Position numbers and translations under genes: made by a program. A stretch of 43,323 nucleotides of DNA from the NCBI RefSeq assembly GCF_900313065.1, contig NZ_OMPU01000013.1, forward strand, positions 593,481 to 636,803, given 5' to 3'. The notes under the pieces were generated by a model. It worked only from the letters and a program-made list of their open reading frames with translations, was not told where the DNA came from and did not search any database. This DNA is from Kiloniella sp. EL199. Its GTDB lineage: Bacteria; Pseudomonadota; Alphaproteobacteria; Kiloniellales; Kiloniellaceae. Positions 26,441 through 34,615 of the stretch are shown here, in pieces. How positions within the stretch are numbered: position 1 is the first letter of the stretch; each line of letters begins with the position of its first letter.

Positions 26441-26691
26441 GTGACGGATGGTTGCTGGTACGGTGTTGGAACAGGATTTCCCTGCATCTTTAGTAAGTTT
26501 CACTTAACAACTGACTTCTTCCCCTGCCAATTTTTATAGAAAAATTGTGTGGGGAAATTGCGTCCATGCGTTTTGGTATGTTTTCTTCTGCATTTTTTTG
26601 CAGACATAGGGATAGAGAAAACTGAAAGCATACCTATATGAATATAGGGCTTGGATAAATTCAGGCTGTCAAAACGGAGAGATGAGATCTA
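26441..26691 (+). promoter_or_regulatory. Structured 5' leader of carD, candidate cis-regulatory RNA
   Basis: Between the predicted transcription start and carD the sequence folds into successive hairpins. TTCCCC with CAATTTTT (26519-26535) pairs with AAAAATTG and GGGGAA (26540-26556). GGTATG (26575-26580) pairs with CATACC (26629-26634), enclosing TTTTC/GAAAA and a perfect TCTGCA/TGCAGA stem (26587-26604). CCTATAT (26633-26639) pairs with ATATAGG (26642-26648). The last stem shares bases 26633-26634 with the previous one, so the two compete at that edge. I know no described RNA family with this shape; autoregulation or stress control of carD is inference. Confidence 0.45.
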
Positions 26692-27189
26692 ATGGGTAAA
26701 CAAGCAGAATATAGTGCCGGTGATTACGTGGTCTACCCAACCCATGGTGTTGGACGCGTGCAGGGTATCGAAACCCAAGAGATTTCTGGCGTTACGCTTG
26801 AATTGCTTATTGTGACTTTTGAACAAGATAGAATGACATTGCGTGTACCTTTGGTACGTGCAGAGAGTTCTGGTCTGCGTAAATTGTCCAGCCGCAAGCT
26901 TATGGAAGACGCTCTTACAACTCTTAAGGGGCGTTCGCGTGCAAAGCGGACAATGTGGAGCCGTCGTGCTCAGGAATATGAAGCGAAGATCAATTCCGGT
27001 GATCCGGTTTCTATTGCAGAAGTTGTACGTGATCTGCATCGTGGCCCTGAACAACCGGAACAATCCTTTAGTGAGCGCCAGATGTATCAGGCTGCTCTGG
27101 AGCGATTGGCTCGTGAATTTGCAGCTGTTGAAGATATCGACGAAGATACCGCAGCAGTAAAACTGGAAGAAATGCTTGCAGCAGCCTAG
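26692..27189 (+). CDS. carD: CarD family transcriptional regulator (CdnL-like)
   Basis: A 165-residue RNA-polymerase-binding regulator. The N-terminal Tudor-like RID domain starts at SAGDYVVYPTHGVGRVQGIE and continues through LELLIVTFEQDRMTLRVPL, and the C-terminal helical domain includes LTTLKGRSRAKRTMWSRRAQ with the conserved Trp that supports the promoter bubble, and IAEVVRDLHRG. The family stabilises open complexes at rRNA and housekeeping promoters; in Caulobacter CdnL affects metabolism and growth. The start ATG has GGAGAG ten bases upstream. It has a long structured leader and its own terminator. Confidence 0.96.
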   Translation: MGKQAEYSAGDYVVYPTHGVGRVQGIETQEISGVTLELLIVTFEQDRMTLRVPLVRAESSGLRKLSSRKLMEDALTTLKGRSRAKRTMWSRRAQEYEAKINSGDPVSIAEVVRDLHRGPEQPEQSFSERQMYQAALERLAREFAAVEDIDEDTAAVKLEEMLAAA

Positions 27190-27208
27190 TTTTACGGAGA
27201 ACATGTAG

Positions 27209-27248
27209 AACGCGGTTCCGTTAACGCGGAGCCGCGTTTATATCTTCT
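27209..27248 (+). terminator. Rho-independent terminator behind carD
   Basis: AACGCGG at 27209-27215 pairs with CCGCGTT at 27232-27238, and TTCCG continues the stem with CGGAG. The pyrimidine-rich TATATCTTCTTC follows. A second small hairpin GCCCG/CGGGC lies a little downstream. Confidence 0.75.
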
Positions 27249-27353
27249 TCGTCTTTAATCGCCCGTTTATCGGGCAATCAAGCGAGAATATGGCGTTTCT
27301 TTTGCAAGTACTCATTTCTCGCTATAGCTGTAACAGGGGTACCGTCCTTATCC

Positions 27354-28154
27354 ATGGGCGATGTGCAAAAATTTGCAATCCTGACTGCCACGCACCGTAT
27401 TTGGGCTGTTAGTGCCATTCACGGTGAGGTTGACCCGTTGCGAAATATCCATGCTGCGCTCGAAACGCGATTAAGGCGTGGTGATCGCGTCATCTATCTC
27501 GGTAATTTTATGGGGCATGGTGCCAAGGTCAGTGAAACCTTGGATGAGCTCATTTCTTTTCGTCGTTTCTTCCTTGCCAGATATCAGAATTTTTCCCGCG
27601 ATATTGTTTATTTAAGAGGTTCTCAGGAAGAGATGTGGCAGAAATTGCTCCAGTTGCAGTTCGCGACAGATCCAAGAGGCGTTCTGCAGTGGATGCTGGA
27701 TCAGGGTGTTGGGGCGTCATTACAAGCCTATGGCTTTAACCCGCAAGAAGGTTTCCGCGAGGCAGCGGCAGGTGCCATGCAGTTAACGCGCTGGACCAAC
27801 AAAGTGCGTCGAGCCATGCAAGAAAAACCGGGTCATTATCAGGTTTTGGGACAGCTGAAGCGTGCTGCTTATCCCGATAACGGAACGACACTGTTTGTGA
27901 ATGCGGGCATCAACCCCAGCAGGCCTTTGGAAACTCAAAAAGACAGTTTTTGGTGGGCAAATAAAGGCTTTCAACAGGTTAAAGGTAACTTTGGCCCCTT
28001 TACACGCCTGTTTCGAGGTTATGATCCTGAACAGGCCGGCCCTAAATATGACGAGCATGCTGTTACGCTTGATGGTGGTTGTGGTTTTGGTGGTAAATTA
28101 ATGGCGGCTTGTGTCGGGCTTGATGGTCAGGTTCTAGAGGTGCTGGAAAGCTAA
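27354..28154 (+). CDS. Calcineurin-fold phosphoesterase homologue lacking metal ligands
   Basis: A 266-residue protein with the order of motifs of PPP-type phosphatases, but the ligands are changed. The GDxHG motif is SAIHG (A21 replaces Asp), GDxxDRG is GNFMGHG (N51 and G54 replace Asp), GNHE is GSQE (S90 and Q91), and the H-A-G motif is NAG (N183). Only H23 of the metal set clearly remains. The general layout (RRGDRVIYLGNF, IVYLRGSQEEMW, LFVNAGINPS, FRGYDPEQ) still matches the fold. It probably cannot hydrolyse phosphate esters and may be a binding or regulatory pseudo-enzyme. A second gene follows with TAATG overlap, so this is an operon with the WYL regulator. Confidence 0.82.
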   Translation: MGDVQKFAILTATHRIWAVSAIHGEVDPLRNIHAALETRLRRGDRVIYLGNFMGHGAKVSETLDELISFRRFFLARYQNFSRDIVYLRGSQEEMWQKLLQLQFATDPRGVLQWMLDQGVGASLQAYGFNPQEGFREAAAGAMQLTRWTNKVRRAMQEKPGHYQVLGQLKRAAYPDNGTTLFVNAGINPSRPLETQKDSFWWANKGFQQVKGNFGPFTRLFRGYDPEQAGPKYDEHAVTLDGGCGFGGKLMAACVGLDGQVLEVLES

Positions 28155-28840
28155 TGCGACGGGCTGACCGTTTATTTCGTCTGGTTCAAATTTTACGCCG
28201 CGGCCGCTTGATTACGGCGGATCAACTAGCGGAAGAACTAGAAGTTTCTACCCGCACAGTTTATCGTGATATCAAAGATTTAATTGGCTCTGGCGTTCCT
28301 GTTGAAGGTGAGGCAGGCGTCGGGTATTTGCTGTACGAGGGGTATGATTTACCGCCTTTGATGTTTGATGCGGAAGAGCTCGAAGCACTTACCTTTGGTA
28401 TGGCCATGGTCCAGGCATGGGCCGACCCGAAATTGGCGCTGGCTGCGACAGATGTCCTCCAGAAAATTGATAGTGTTTTACCCGATCTTTTACGTCCCAG
28501 ATTAGCGAAACCGAGTCTGGTCGCTCATGGTGATGCTTTGCCAGAACCTATTAGTATTGATGTTGGTGATTTACGGCATGGTATCCGAAACCAGAACAAG
28601 GTGTTGATTAATTATAGTGATGGTAAAGGGGATAGGAGCCAGCGCACGCTTTGGCCACTTGGATTGCAGCTCTATCGTGCGATATGGATGCTGGGGGCTT
28701 GGTGTGAACTACGCGAAGGTTTTCGGGTTTTCCGACTTGACCGCATAGAGAAAATGATCGTTCTGGAAGAACGCTTCCCCCATGAAAGAGGAAAGACGCA
28801 TGATGATTTCCTGAAGTACTTGGATACACAAAGCTCCTAA
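28154..28840 (+). CDS. WYL-domain transcriptional regulator (YafY/DeoR-like)
   Basis: A 228-residue protein with an N-terminal helix-turn-helix (DRLFRLVQILRRGRLI, then LAEELEVSTRTVYRDIKDL) and the winged GVPVEGEAGVGYLLYEGY, as in YafY. The C-terminal WYL domain is about residues 135-215 (VLINYSDGKG and TLWPLGLQLYRAIWMLGAWC with R-x-F-R-L-D-R at the end). WYL domains bind nucleotides or other ligands and control DNA-damage or phage responses in several bacteria. Its ATG overlaps the stop of the phosphatase-fold gene (TAATG), so translation is coupled. Its stop overlaps the end of the convergent cyclase gene by four bases. Confidence 0.92.
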   Translation: MRRADRLFRLVQILRRGRLITADQLAEELEVSTRTVYRDIKDLIGSGVPVEGEAGVGYLLYEGYDLPPLMFDAEELEALTFGMAMVQAWADPKLALAATDVLQKIDSVLPDLLRPRLAKPSLVAHGDALPEPISIDVGDLRHGIRNQNKVLINYSDGKGDRSQRTLWPLGLQLYRAIWMLGAWCELREGFRVFRLDRIEKMIVLEERFPHERGKTHDDFLKYLDTQSS

Positions 28841-30744
28841 GCTTCAGGGTTTTTTAGCTCATAGGCTTCTGTTTCTGTTTCTCTGCCCCTTAAAGCAAAA
28901 AAACCTTTTGGATTGGTTTCCATTCTGGAATCATTTTTAATGTAGTTCCATGTTGTGGCTGAAATCAGTGTTTTCACAGTTTTTGTGCTACTCGTCAGTA
29001 CATCTTTTGCCAGACTTTCAAGGCGCTGTGCAGTATTCACTGTGTCACCGATAAGAGTATAATTAACCCTGCCTTTGGCTCCAATATTGCCCGCAACGGC
29101 TAGGCCGCTATGGATGCCAATTCGAATGTTTATCGCTGGCAAGCCCATAGCTTCTCTGCGGTCATTATCTTCTTTTAGGGCTTTTTCTATGCGCAAGGCT
29201 GCATGACAGGCATGTTTGGCATGGTCATCCATTTGTGTTGGTGCGCCCCAGAATGCCATGATTGAATCGCCAATGTATTTATCGATTGTACCACCTTCCT
29301 GTTCGATAATGGCACCGAGTAAATCAAAATGATGATTAAGCAAATCGGCAAGCTCTGTGGCAGGCATTGATTCACTCAAGGGAGTAAAACTGACGATGTC
29401 GGTAAACATGACAGTTATCTCCCTCTCTTCAGAAATAATACCCTCACCATTTGTTTCCATAAGCTGTTTGACCAGCTTTTTGGGTACATAGTTTTCAAAC
29501 CATTTCAGCCCGCCCAACATAGAATTGTAGGCTGTTGCGGCTGTATCCAGTTCTCTGAACATACTACCGGGAAGACGCTGGGTATGAACAAGATCGAGTT
29601 GACCAACCTGTTGTGAGGTTTCGGCAAGGCGTTGGAGAGGAATGGCAATAAATCGGCCAGAGAAAAAGATGATGACGACTGTTATCAAGGCAATGACCAA
29701 GGCGGCGATTCCTGTGAGGTAAAGACGTTCGTAATAGCCTTCCAGTTCGCCTTCCATAAAGTAGATGCCGAGGGTTAAATCCTTAAAGCCGTAGTCAGAA
29801 AAACTGGTGTGAAGGAACGATAGTTCCCCGGCGAATGAATCTACGGCATGACCTTTGATGTCACCATTTCCAAGTATTTCGGAAAACTCGAACAGAGGCT
29901 CATCCCAGATACGTCGCAGGTTGCCATCAATGACTTGGTCAAGAGTTGGAAGAGGATTGTCCGCAGATAGATCCGAACGGCTCATGTCAATCAGGGATGG
30001 ATGAGCCAGCACTTTATTGCGATCGAGCAGAAGGTAGGTGTGATTGCCGGTCTCTTCATCCAGTTTATTGAAGTAATCGGAAAGAGAACTGATAGAAATG
30101 ACTGCCCCGATCGCACCGAGATATTTGTCACCTTGGTTGATAGGATGGAATACTGAAATATATGGCTCACCTAGTTCTTCTATCCAGACAACACCGCCCC
30201 AATAAACCTGTCGAGTTTGGCCGATGTCCTGAAGTAGAGCTGCAAAGCGGTATTCATTATCACCCTTTTCGTTGCGACTTATAAAAGACGTTTCATCGGT
30301 CCACCCGGCCCTTACTGATGATCCGTCTTTTTTCAAAAGGATCATACCATGAACCTGGGGTGTCGCGGCAAGAGCTCCTTTGATCGTTTGGGTTATGGCT
30401 TTTTCATCATCAGGATCCAGCAGCCCCTGTTCAACCAGGTCGGCCATATAAGTCACCTGACTTGCGGCTGCGTTTAGATTTTTGTCCAAATGGGAACGAA
30501 TGGAACCGAAGGTAACCTCTGTAACTTCCCTTGTGAGGGCAAAGGTATTGTCTTTGGCTGTATCAAAGGAAAGCCATATGACAATCGCCAAGGCGATCAT
30601 GGTCATACTACCAAAGCCGAATGAAAGAGCCATGGCAATTGAGGGACGCCAGTGTTTTTTTATGTCACAGTCCACACGAGGTGAAACTCCGTTTGGTCTG
30701 GGAGAAATTTCATTTGGAATGTGTCTGTTTGTAATATCTACCAA
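28837..30744 (-). CDS. Membrane class III adenylate cyclase with Cache and HAMP domains
   Basis: A 635-residue sensor cyclase. TM1 is about residues 36-59, a periplasmic Cache-like sensor 60-340 follows, TM2 is 343-363, a HAMP region 365-420 and the catalytic domain 440-600. The catalytic residues are intact: metal Asp D449 (FTDIVSF) and D493 (YIGDSIMAFWG), adenine-selecting K489 and T563, and transition-state N570 and R574 (VNTAQRL). Lys/Thr favours ATP over GTP, so cAMP is the expected product. The start TTG at 30744 is backed by AGGA eight bases upstream. It begins 14 bp after an M48 protease gene on the same strand. Confidence 0.92.
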   Translation of the reverse strand: MVDITNRHIPNEISPRPNGVSPRVDCDIKKHWRPSIAMALSFGFGSMTMIALAIVIWLSFDTAKDNTFALTREVTEVTFGSIRSHLDKNLNAAASQVTYMADLVEQGLLDPDDEKAITQTIKGALAATPQVHGMILLKKDGSSVRAGWTDETSFISRNEKGDNEYRFAALLQDIGQTRQVYWGGVVWIEELGEPYISVFHPINQGDKYLGAIGAVISISSLSDYFNKLDEETGNHTYLLLDRNKVLAHPSLIDMSRSDLSADNPLPTLDQVIDGNLRRIWDEPLFEFSEILGNGDIKGHAVDSFAGELSFLHTSFSDYGFKDLTLGIYFMEGELEGYYERLYLTGIAALVIALITVVIIFFSGRFIAIPLQRLAETSQQVGQLDLVHTQRLPGSMFRELDTAATAYNSMLGGLKWFENYVPKKLVKQLMETNGEGIISEEREITVMFTDIVSFTPLSESMPATELADLLNHHFDLLGAIIEQEGGTIDKYIGDSIMAFWGAPTQMDDHAKHACHAALRIEKALKEDNDRREAMGLPAINIRIGIHSGLAVAGNIGAKGRVNYTLIGDTVNTAQRLESLAKDVLTSSTKTVKTLISATTWNYIKNDSRMETNPKGFFALRGRETETEAYELKNPEA

Positions 30745-30758
30745 ATTTTAGGTCCTGA

Positions 30759-32243
30759 TTACTCGGTCACGAGTTTGATTTTTTGGCCGCGTACAAGCTT
30801 ACTGTTTTTATTCAAGCCATTGAGAACAAGTAGTCGTTCCATTTTGAAGTCTGCGAAGGGCATCTTTTGCGCGAGGCTTGTCAAGGTATCGCCAGAGCGG
30901 ATGGTGTGGATCTTTATGCGATAGGGCTTGAGCTTGGCGACTTCTGCATTTGAGAGTTTTTTGAACGAGTAGGTTGTCCGTCGGAAGTCTTCTGAGAAGC
31001 GGTTAGTTTGACCGGGATCTGTGATAAAGGTAAAGCGGTATACCTTGTTCCCGGCATAACGGATAGCAATTAATCTAAAGTCTTTTTTACCATTCCTGGT
31101 ATTGATCTGTGTACTGCCTGTGACGGCTTCCATGCCATTGATGGTAATATTTTCAACACCTGTAAGTTTAATCTTTTTAGCCCAAACATTTGTCAGATAG
31201 CTTTTAAGGTTGCCACTGACGTCTCCTTTGGCGCCGTCAAAAATGATGAGTGAATCGTCGGGACCAACAGCAGCAACTTTTGTTTTGCTATTGATCAGGC
31301 GAAAACCCTTGGGGGCCGTGAAGGTGAGTTTGAGCTCTGGGTGAGAAAACTTTTGCCCACGAATATATCCCTGTGACGGGTTATCCCCATAGAGCATACC
31401 GTCAATTTTCTTGAGATAGACATCTCGTCCGACAATAGGATTGTTGACCGTTTTTGTTCCAGCCTGCTGGATTGCGCGTTGGATGCGATCTGCTGTTCTA
31501 GGGTGTGTCTGCATGATGTTGAATTGATCCGCGCGCCCGGGATCGCCCGCAATTTCAGCGTCCAGACGACTGCTGGCCTGTAGCTGGCTTAAGAAGTCAC
31601 CCATTCCATTGGGGTCAAATCCACCACGCGAAAGATAGCGCACGCCCAGAAGATCAGCCTCGAATTCCTGATCCCGAGAGAAACTTCTGACAGCTACGGC
31701 ACCGGCTGTACCCACGGCTTGTGCCGCCTGTCCGCTGCCTGTCAAAATACCGACACCTGCAGCGAGAATATTTGCGGTCATGGTAGAGCCGTATCGTTCT
31801 GCTGAATGTTTTGCGGTGACGTGGCCGATTTCATGCGCGATCACCCCGGCAACTTCTGCTTCGTCGTTGGCCAGGGCCAGAAGGCCTCGGGTGGTGTAAA
31901 CATATCCACCGGGTAAGGCAAAGGCGTTGACAACAGGACTGTCCAAAAGAGTAAAGGTGAACTTCTGATTTGGTGTTTCAGATGTTTTGGCAAGGAAGTT
32001 CCCAAGGCTGTTGATGTAATTCGTCAGTGCGGGATCTTCGTCATAGGTGCCACCAAATTCCTTCACGATTTTTACATGCTCGGTTGCCCCGAGTTTCTGT
32101 TCCTGCGCTGGGGACAGGCCGCCATTAAAGAAGGTGCGTCCTGTTGCTTCTGAAGTCGAACATCCAGAGAGCAGAGGTCCGCTGGAAATAAGGGCGAGAG
32201 CCAGAAGGGGTGTCTTGAAACGGGAAAGAGTTGTCATCGTCAT
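30759..32243 (-). CDS. M48 family metalloprotease lipoprotein with LysM-like tail
   Basis: A 494-residue protein exported as a lipoprotein (LLSGC lipobox, C28 from the start at 32243). The M48 zinc site is HEIGH (in AGVIAHEIGHVTAKHS), with the third ligand in REF/EFEADLLGVRYL and the later HPRTADRIQ. The long middle region ending in a FRLIAIRYAGN segment matches periplasmic chaperone-proteases of the BepA type only over the catalytic part. The last 50 residues (IRSGDTLTSLAQKM, then LLVLNGLNKNSKL) form a LysM-like peptidoglycan-binding tail. A likely role is outer-membrane or envelope quality control. An in-frame TTG at 32264 is an alternative start. The adenylate cyclase follows. Confidence 0.9.
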   Translation of the reverse strand: MTMTTLSRFKTPLLALALISSGPLLSGCSTSEATGRTFFNGGLSPAQEQKLGATEHVKIVKEFGGTYDEDPALTNYINSLGNFLAKTSETPNQKFTFTLLDSPVVNAFALPGGYVYTTRGLLALANDEAEVAGVIAHEIGHVTAKHSAERYGSTMTANILAAGVGILTGSGQAAQAVGTAGAVAVRSFSRDQEFEADLLGVRYLSRGGFDPNGMGDFLSQLQASSRLDAEIAGDPGRADQFNIMQTHPRTADRIQRAIQQAGTKTVNNPIVGRDVYLKKIDGMLYGDNPSQGYIRGQKFSHPELKLTFTAPKGFRLINSKTKVAAVGPDDSLIIFDGAKGDVSGNLKSYLTNVWAKKIKLTGVENITINGMEAVTGSTQINTRNGKKDFRLIAIRYAGNKVYRFTFITDPGQTNRFSEDFRRTTYSFKKLSNAEVAKLKPYRIKIHTIRSGDTLTSLAQKMPFADFKMERLLVLNGLNKNSKLVRGQKIKLVTE

Positions 32244-32275
32244 ACGTTCGCGCTGTTTCGTCAAATTGAACCGTT

Positions 32276-32306
32276 AATTCCTTTATGAGGAATTTATAAA
32301 GGAATT
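32276..32306. promoter_or_regulatory. Perfect 11-bp inverted repeat before the M48 protease gene
   Basis: AATTCCTTTAT at 32276-32286 and ATAAAGGAATT at 32296-32306 form a perfect hairpin of 11 bp with a 9-base loop, between the rhodanese stop and the protease start. On the minus strand one arm contains AAGGAATT, the only Shine-Dalgarno-like sequence near the protease start, though it lies 14-35 bases from the possible start codons. It could be an operator, an mRNA 3' end or a translational control hairpin. Confidence 0.4.
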
Positions 32307-32739
32307 ATGTCTTTTCTTCGACTTCTAATCCACATTCTTTCCAGGCAGCAAAGCCGCCTTTCATATGGCTGACCTTTGTTACGCCCATATCTTGCAGGGT
32401 TTTAGCTGCAAGTGCAGATCGCCATCCTGATGCACAGTGCAAAATAAACTGATGGTCTGGCGAAAGCGCGGGTTTGTAATAGGGGCTATCAGGGGCAATC
32501 CAGAACTCGAGCATGCCACGGGGGCAGTGATAACTGCCGGGGATGATACCCTCGCGCTGAAGTTCCCGAATATCTCTTATATCAAGCAGAATAACATCGT
32601 CCTGTGAAAGCAGGGCTTTTACATCAGCGGGATCTTGCTCTGTTATTTCTGTTCTTGCTGCGTCCAAAAGTTTTTTCAAACTCACGTCTGCGGATGTTTT
32701 TTCTATTGTTTTATTGTCAGGTGTTTTGTTGTCGGGCAT
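32305..32739 (-). CDS. Rhodanese-like domain protein
   Basis: A 144-residue cytoplasmic protein with a single rhodanese domain. The first strand is DVILLDIRDIRELQREGIIPG, then GSYHCPRGMLEFW. The active-site loop is HCASGWRSALAA with Cys102. GVTKVSHMKGGFAAWKECGL closes the domain. The loop C-A-S-G-W-R-S is the sulfur-carrying type. Function in sulfur transfer, detoxification or a regulatory role is not predictable. It starts 33 bp downstream of the SNase-fold gene and lies 61 bp upstream of the protease gene, all on the same strand. Confidence 0.93.
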   Translation of the reverse strand: MPDNKTPDNKTIEKTSADVSLKKLLDAARTEITEQDPADVKALLSQDDVILLDIRDIRELQREGIIPGSYHCPRGMLEFWIAPDSPYYKPALSPDHQFILHCASGWRSALAAKTLQDMGVTKVSHMKGGFAAWKECGLEVEEKT

Positions 32740-32772
32740 CTGTGTTGGTCCTGAATAATTATGTGGTCAAAA

Positions 32773-33597
32773 TTACTCTGTTGACAGAAACTCTAATTGC
32801 TCTGGCCTGTAGAGAGATATCATAGGTCCGTTCTCCCAGAACAACCAGCCCCGTATTCGTACCCTTTTGCCAATCATATCCAGCAGATCTTTACCTTTAT
32901 TAGTAAAGGAGAGGCGTTGGTTTTTCTCTAACTTTATTGTGAAGTCTTTCCGCCAGTCCTGCCCAAAGTTCAGATAGATCGTACCGCGTACTTCTGCTGT
33001 TTTCTGGATCGTACCTTCAATAATCTGAAAGCGATCGGTTTTGTTGTTTAGATTGTCCGTTTGTAAAACCTGAAAAGCTTTCAGACGCCATATTCCGCTC
33101 TGGCTTTGCCGGGCTTGATTTTCAATACGGAGCATTTCTTTGAGATCAGCTGAGGTGGCAGTTGTCGTCATAACTCTGCCGTAACCCTTTTCCAGAATTT
33201 CTTTTTGTATCCAGTGGCCTTCTCTGTTTTTTACCTGTGTCAGTAATCGGTCGTTTCGGTCTAGACTCAAACTGTTACTGGCGATGTAGACCTGCTGTTG
33301 ACCTAGCGTTGTCTCCAGATAGCGTGTCAGCTGCTCAACAACAGGGCACACAGCAGTTAAACGTTCACAGTCCTGCGGTGTTGGCAAAAGCAGGCCTGCC
33401 AGCTTTATGATCTTGTCATCAGCAAGTCTTAGGTGGTGAGCTGATGTAATTGCTGTGACCTTAACTCGTTTGTCAAAAGTTGGCTCGAAAGAGGGAGATG
33501 TTTCTTGCGCTGCTACCAACCCGCCGAATGAAAGCCAGCTGTAAAAGAGCGGGGAAAGTAGAAAAAATCGACTGATGAAAGCTTTTAATTCAGGCAT
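32773..33597 (-). CDS. SNase-fold exported protein lacking nuclease catalytic residues
   Basis: A 274-residue protein with an N-terminal signal/anchor (ISRFFLLSPLFYSWLSF), then a staphylococcal-nuclease-like OB domain (about 45-170) and a second OB-like domain (about 190-272, with a LNFGQDWRKDFTI segment typical of alphaproteobacterial homologues). The nuclease residues are changed: the DGDT calcium motif is SAHH, the RLxGIDAPE motif is KLAGLLLPTP, so the metal Asp residues, Arg35 and Glu43 equivalents are missing. Only the Arg87-type residue in DRNDRLLTQV remains. It probably binds rather than cuts. It is the first gene of the leftward rhodanese-protease-cyclase group. Confidence 0.82.
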   Translation of the reverse strand: MPELKAFISRFFLLSPLFYSWLSFGGLVAAQETSPSFEPTFDKRVKVTAITSAHHLRLADDKIIKLAGLLLPTPQDCERLTAVCPVVEQLTRYLETTLGQQQVYIASNSLSLDRNDRLLTQVKNREGHWIQKEILEKGYGRVMTTTATSADLKEMLRIENQARQSQSGIWRLKAFQVLQTDNLNNKTDRFQIIEGTIQKTAEVRGTIYLNFGQDWRKDFTIKLEKNQRLSFTNKGKDLLDMIGKRVRIRGWLFWENGPMISLYRPEQLEFLSTE

Positions 33598-33658
33598 AGT
33601 CTCGTCATAGTAGGGTAGTAATCATTTTTCAACCTTTAATGGTATTTCGAGCTGCATC

Positions 33659-34615
33659 ATGAACCCAAAAGATCTATATCCTGAAATCGAACCTTATGAC
33701 ATGGGCTTTCTTTCTGTTGGGGATGGGCACGAGATCTATTGGGAAGTTTCTGGTAATCCAGAGGGCAAACCAGTGCTGTTTGTTCATGGTGGCCCGGGTG
33801 CCGGTACCGGGGCGGCACATCGTCGGTTTTTTGATCCTGCGCACTATCGCATTGTATTATTTGATCAGCGCGGCTGTGGAAAATCCCTGCCGCTGGGATC
33901 GCTTGAAAATAATGACACACCTCATCTGATTGCCGATATGGAACTTGTGCGTGAAAAGCTTGGTATCGAAAGCTGGATTGTTTTTGGTGGATCATGGGGA
34001 TCAACATTGTCATTGGCCTATGCACAAGCTCATCCCGAGCGTACAGATGCACTGGTTGTTCGCGGTATTTTCCTGTCCCGCCCCAAAGAGCTGGAATGGT
34101 ATTTGAGTGATAAGGGTGTCGGATCGATTTTTCCAGAAGCCTATGATGATTTTATCTCTCTTTTAAATGAAGAAGAGCGCGAGGACGTTCTCGGGTCTTA
34201 TTATAAACGTCTGACAGATCTGGATCCGTCGGTTCATTTGCCTGCCGCCAAGTCATGGAGCAGTTACGAAGCCAGTTGCGTGACGCTTTTGCCCAATCCG
34301 GAAATTGTCAAAGCATCTCTGGATGACGAACGCGCACTCCCCGTTGGTCGTTTGATTGCGCACTATTTTGTCAATGGATGCTTTTTGCCCGAAGGCGGAT
34401 TGCTGGGCGGCATTGATCGCATCAGGAATATTCCCGCCGTTATTGTGCATGGTCGCTATGACATCGTCTGCCCTGCCTCAACAGCCTATGATCTGCACAA
34501 AGCCTGGCCCGAAGCTGAATTCAAATTTATTAATGATGCCGGGCATTCGGCCTTTGAGCCGGGGATCGCCAAAGCGTTGGTTGAGGCAATGGATAAATTT
34601 CGCGCGCTTGATTGA
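33659..34615 (+). CDS. pip: Proline iminopeptidase
   Basis: A 318-residue alpha/beta-hydrolase that removes N-terminal proline from peptides (S33 family) in the cytoplasm. HGGPGAGTG is the oxyanion-hole motif, GGSWGS holds the nucleophile S112, HGRYDIVCP gives the Asp and NDAGHSAFE the His of the triad; FDQRGCGKS and LARRYRI-like strands (HYRIVLFDQ) are family blocks. Length and blocks agree with Pip rather than other hydrolases. The start ATG at 33659 lacks a strong ribosome site. It is divergent from the SNase-fold gene. A hairpin at 34733-34770 with a T-rich tail lies about 120 bases behind. Confidence 0.95.
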   Translation: MNPKDLYPEIEPYDMGFLSVGDGHEIYWEVSGNPEGKPVLFVHGGPGAGTGAAHRRFFDPAHYRIVLFDQRGCGKSLPLGSLENNDTPHLIADMELVREKLGIESWIVFGGSWGSTLSLAYAQAHPERTDALVVRGIFLSRPKELEWYLSDKGVGSIFPEAYDDFISLLNEEEREDVLGSYYKRLTDLDPSVHLPAAKSWSSYEASCVTLLPNPEIVKASLDDERALPVGRLIAHYFVNGCFLPEGGLLGGIDRIRNIPAVIVHGRYDIVCPASTAYDLHKAWPEAEFKFINDAGHSAFEPGIAKALVEAMDKFRALD

